From positions 1 to 24,641 of the forward strand of contig JBNJEM010000036.1 of the NCBI GenBank assembly GCA_051745935.1: a stretch of DNA of 24,641 nt, read 5' to 3'. The notes beneath the pieces are model-generated. The model did no database searches, was not told the origin of the DNA, and was given only the letters and a program-made list of their open reading frames with translations. Each line of letters opens with the position of its first letter. Positions within the stretch are counted from its first letter, which is position 1. The translations under genes were made by a program, and so were the position numbers. The stretch comes from JBNJEM01 sp051745935 (lineage in GTDB: Bacteria > Planctomycetota > Planctomycetia > Pirellulales > Pirellulaceae). Of this stretch, positions 23,333 through 24,641 are shown piece after piece.

Positions 23333-23436
23333 TATATTTCAGGCGGTTGGATTTTTCCGGATGGAAAGCTGCTCGACGCAAGCCGTCCTCCCGTTGGTCG
23401 GACTCGCGGCGGAGAAAGTCATCCGCGACCGATATA
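23333..23436 (-). repeat. Dispersed ~100-bp element, copy 6, just upstream of the oxidoreductase
   Basis: In plus orientation it begins TATATTTCAGGCGGTTGGAT and ends ATCCGCGACCGATATA, close to the consensus. It ends 23 bases before the start codon of the rubredoxin-FAD gene, so it forms most of that gene's proximal leader or promoter region. Confidence 0.93.
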
Positions 23437-23459
23437 AAACCGTGGGATAGGGGTGGATA

Positions 23460-24641
23460 ATGCCCGAACCAAATACGGCATGGCGATGTAGAGTATGCGG
23501 CTATGTTCACCGTGGCCCGGAACCTCCAGAGCGGTGTCCGGTGTGCGACGCGCCTCGAGAGGCGTTCGAGGTGCTCGAGCAAGGGGCTGCGGACGTGCCG
23601 GAAGCCGAGAAGGCGGAACGCGTGGCTATCATTGGCGCTGGGGCGGCGGGAATCGCTGCGGCCGAGTCGCTGCGCCGCGCCGCTCCACGGACGGAGATCA
23701 TCGTGATTTCCAAGGAAACGGAGCATCCCTACTACCGTCTGAATCTCACCCGTTATCTGGCGGGCGAGGTCGAGCGAGACGAACTCCCCATGCATCCGGC
23801 CTCGTGGTATGAGGAGCAAAACATTGAGCTGCTGTTGGGAAAAGAGGCCGCTCGAATCGATTTGGACGATCACGTTGTCGAACTCAGCGACGGGGATCGG
23901 GTCCCGTATGACAAGCTGCTGCTGGCGGCGGGAGCCCATCCGTATGTGCCGTCCATTCCCGGGGCGGATTGCAACGGGGTGACCAGTGTGCGAACCGTCC
24001 ATGATGCGGACTCCATCCTCGAGGCATGCCGGGCTGGTGCCCGGTGTGTGTGTATCGGGGGCGGCATTTTGGGCTTGGAAACGGCGGGAGCACTGGCCCG
24101 GCGAGGCGTGGACGTGACGCTGTTGGAGCGTCACCAGTGGCTCATGCCCCGGCAGTTGAATCCAAAGGCGGGGGAGATTCTGAGCGGTTATGTGAATCGG
24201 CTCGGGATTAAACTGCTGCGGGAAGCCTCCACCCAGGAGATCGTGGGGGACACGGCGGTCCGCGGCGTGCGGCTGGAGGACGGCCGTGACATCCCCGCCG
24301 AGCTGGTGGTCATTGCCACGGGCGTGCGGCCCAACAGCTCGCTGGCGCAAGAATCAGGGCTGAGCGTGAATCGGGGCGTGGTCGTCGACAACTACCTGCG
24401 GGCGTCCCATCCCGACGTCTTGGCTGCCGGGGACGTGGCCGAGCACGAAGGCGTGATCCACGGTCTCTGGACCGTGTCACGGGCCCAGGGCGCAATCGCG
24501 GGGATGAACTTGGCCGGAACCGCAACCGAGTTCGGCGGCCTCCCTCGTTTCAACACGCTGAAAGTGCTGGGGCTCGAACTTGCCAGCATCGGCCAGATCA
24601 TGCCCGAGGAGGACCGGGATCAGGTTTTCGAGCAGGAGGCG
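23460..24641 (+). CDS. Rubredoxin-domain FAD/NAD(P)-dependent oxidoreductase (3' end outside window)
   Basis: The ATG at 23460 has GGGGTGG 3 bases upstream, and the frame is open for all 394 codons to the window edge. Residues 8-38 form a rubredoxin-like domain: WRCRVCGYVHRGPEPPERCP with two C-x2-C pairs (CRVC and CPVC). A pyridine nucleotide-disulfide oxidoreductase follows: FAD-binding VAIIGAGAAGIAAAESLRRA, the motif EHPYYRLNLTRYLAGE, KLLLAAGAHPYVPSIPGA, NAD(P)-binding VCIGGGILGLETAGALARRG and the second flavin motif HPDVLAAGDVAEHEG. This layout resembles NADH:rubredoxin or nitrite-reductase-type flavoproteins with an iron-binding domain for electron transfer. Likely roles are oxygen/peroxide detoxification or anaerobic redox metabolism, which would suit a neighbourhood with a glycyl radical enzyme. 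The exact acceptor is unknown. Confidence 0.9.
   Translation, partial: MPEPNTAWRCRVCGYVHRGPEPPERCPVCDAPREAFEVLEQGAADVPEAEKAERVAIIGAGAAGIAAAESLRRAAPRTEIIVISKETEHPYYRLNLTRYLAGEVERDELPMHPASWYEEQNIELLLGKEAARIDLDDHVVELSDGDRVPYDKLLLAAGAHPYVPSIPGADCNGVTSVRTVHDADSILEACRAGARCVCIGGGILGLETAGALARRGVDVTLLERHQWLMPRQLNPKAGEILSGYVNRLGIKLLREASTQEIVGDTAVRGVRLEDGRDIPAELVVIATGVRPNSSLAQESGLSVNRGVVVDNYLRASHPDVLAAGDVAEHEGVIHGLWTVSRAQGAIAGMNLAGTATEFGGLPRFNTLKVLGLELASIGQIMPEEDRDQVFEQEA

Larger units (their letters stand above)
22942..23459. other. Divergent gap upstream of the rubredoxin-FAD oxidoreductase
   Basis: It holds the element at 23333-23436 and the short repeat on its left (23300-23332). A minus-strand frame at 23066-23254 contains GSQTWIQPAYYPGAPVIVQE, which looks protein-like (Pro/Tyr-rich, as in small envelope proteins) but has no supported start or family. 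Promoters for the genes on both sides must lie here; none stands out. Confidence 0.4.

Noticed and set aside
23286..24350. 354-codon minus-strand frame
   Set aside because: It is antisense to the rubredoxin-FAD oxidoreductase and runs through the repeat element; the plus frame is the coding one.

Overview
The window looks like chromosomal DNA of a GC-rich bacterium, most probably a planctomycete or a close relative. The reasons are the ssb-rplI-dnaB cluster with a basic N-terminal extension on ribosomal protein bL9, a Tat-exported sugar isomerase-like protein, a heparinase-type lyase, a soluble multi-domain hybrid kinase, and much dispersed repeat DNA and gene debris. This assignment is inference from gene content; no rRNA or tRNA gene is present to fix it.

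Layout. Positions 1-2940 (+) carry the end of ssb, rplI and dnaB. Positions 3193-4690 (-) encode a complete three-gene HipBST-type toxin-antitoxin operon: HipB-like repressor, HipS-like small protein and HipT-like kinase, with overlapping stop/start codons. Upstream of it are a consensus-like promoter and seven copies of a 14-bp palindrome (TTCCCGATCGGGAA and variants) over about 365 bp. Positions 5111-10009 (-) encode a 1632-residue soluble hybrid histidine kinase: an NMT1/NrtA-like ligand-binding domain, a HAMP-like segment, two GAF, two PAS, HisKA, HATPase and two receiver domains. Then come a secreted heparinase II/III-like protein (10433-12493), a Tat-exported xylose isomerase-like TIM barrel protein (13247-14341), RuvX/YqgF (14513-14989) and a secreted alpha/beta hydrolase (15090-16214), all on the minus strand.

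Positions 16337-20010 (-) hold a glycyl radical enzyme, broken by a single-base frameshift, and its radical-SAM activase with two extra 4Fe-4S motifs. Positions 20039-21266 are a graveyard: an RHS (YD-repeat) fragment, a tyrosine-recombinase C-terminus whose catalytic Tyr is now His, and a broken Rpn/PD-(D/E)XK-type gene. Positions 21879-22941 hold a chimeric, frameshifted gene joining the start of a uroporphyrinogen-decarboxylase-like methyltransferase to ankyrin repeats. From 23460 to the right edge (+) runs a rubredoxin-domain/FAD-dependent NAD(P)H oxidoreductase, cut by the window end.

A dispersed element of about 100 bp occurs six times (12521, 12621, 14427, 15978, 18825, 23333), twice as a perfect tandem. 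One copy is read in frame inside the alpha/beta hydrolase and another supplies the stop codon of ruvX. A second short repeat (core CAGCCCGTAACAAAAC) often lies beside it. The two strongest leads are the HipBST operon with its large operator array and this gene-invading repeat family. No CRISPR array, tRNA or rRNA was seen.
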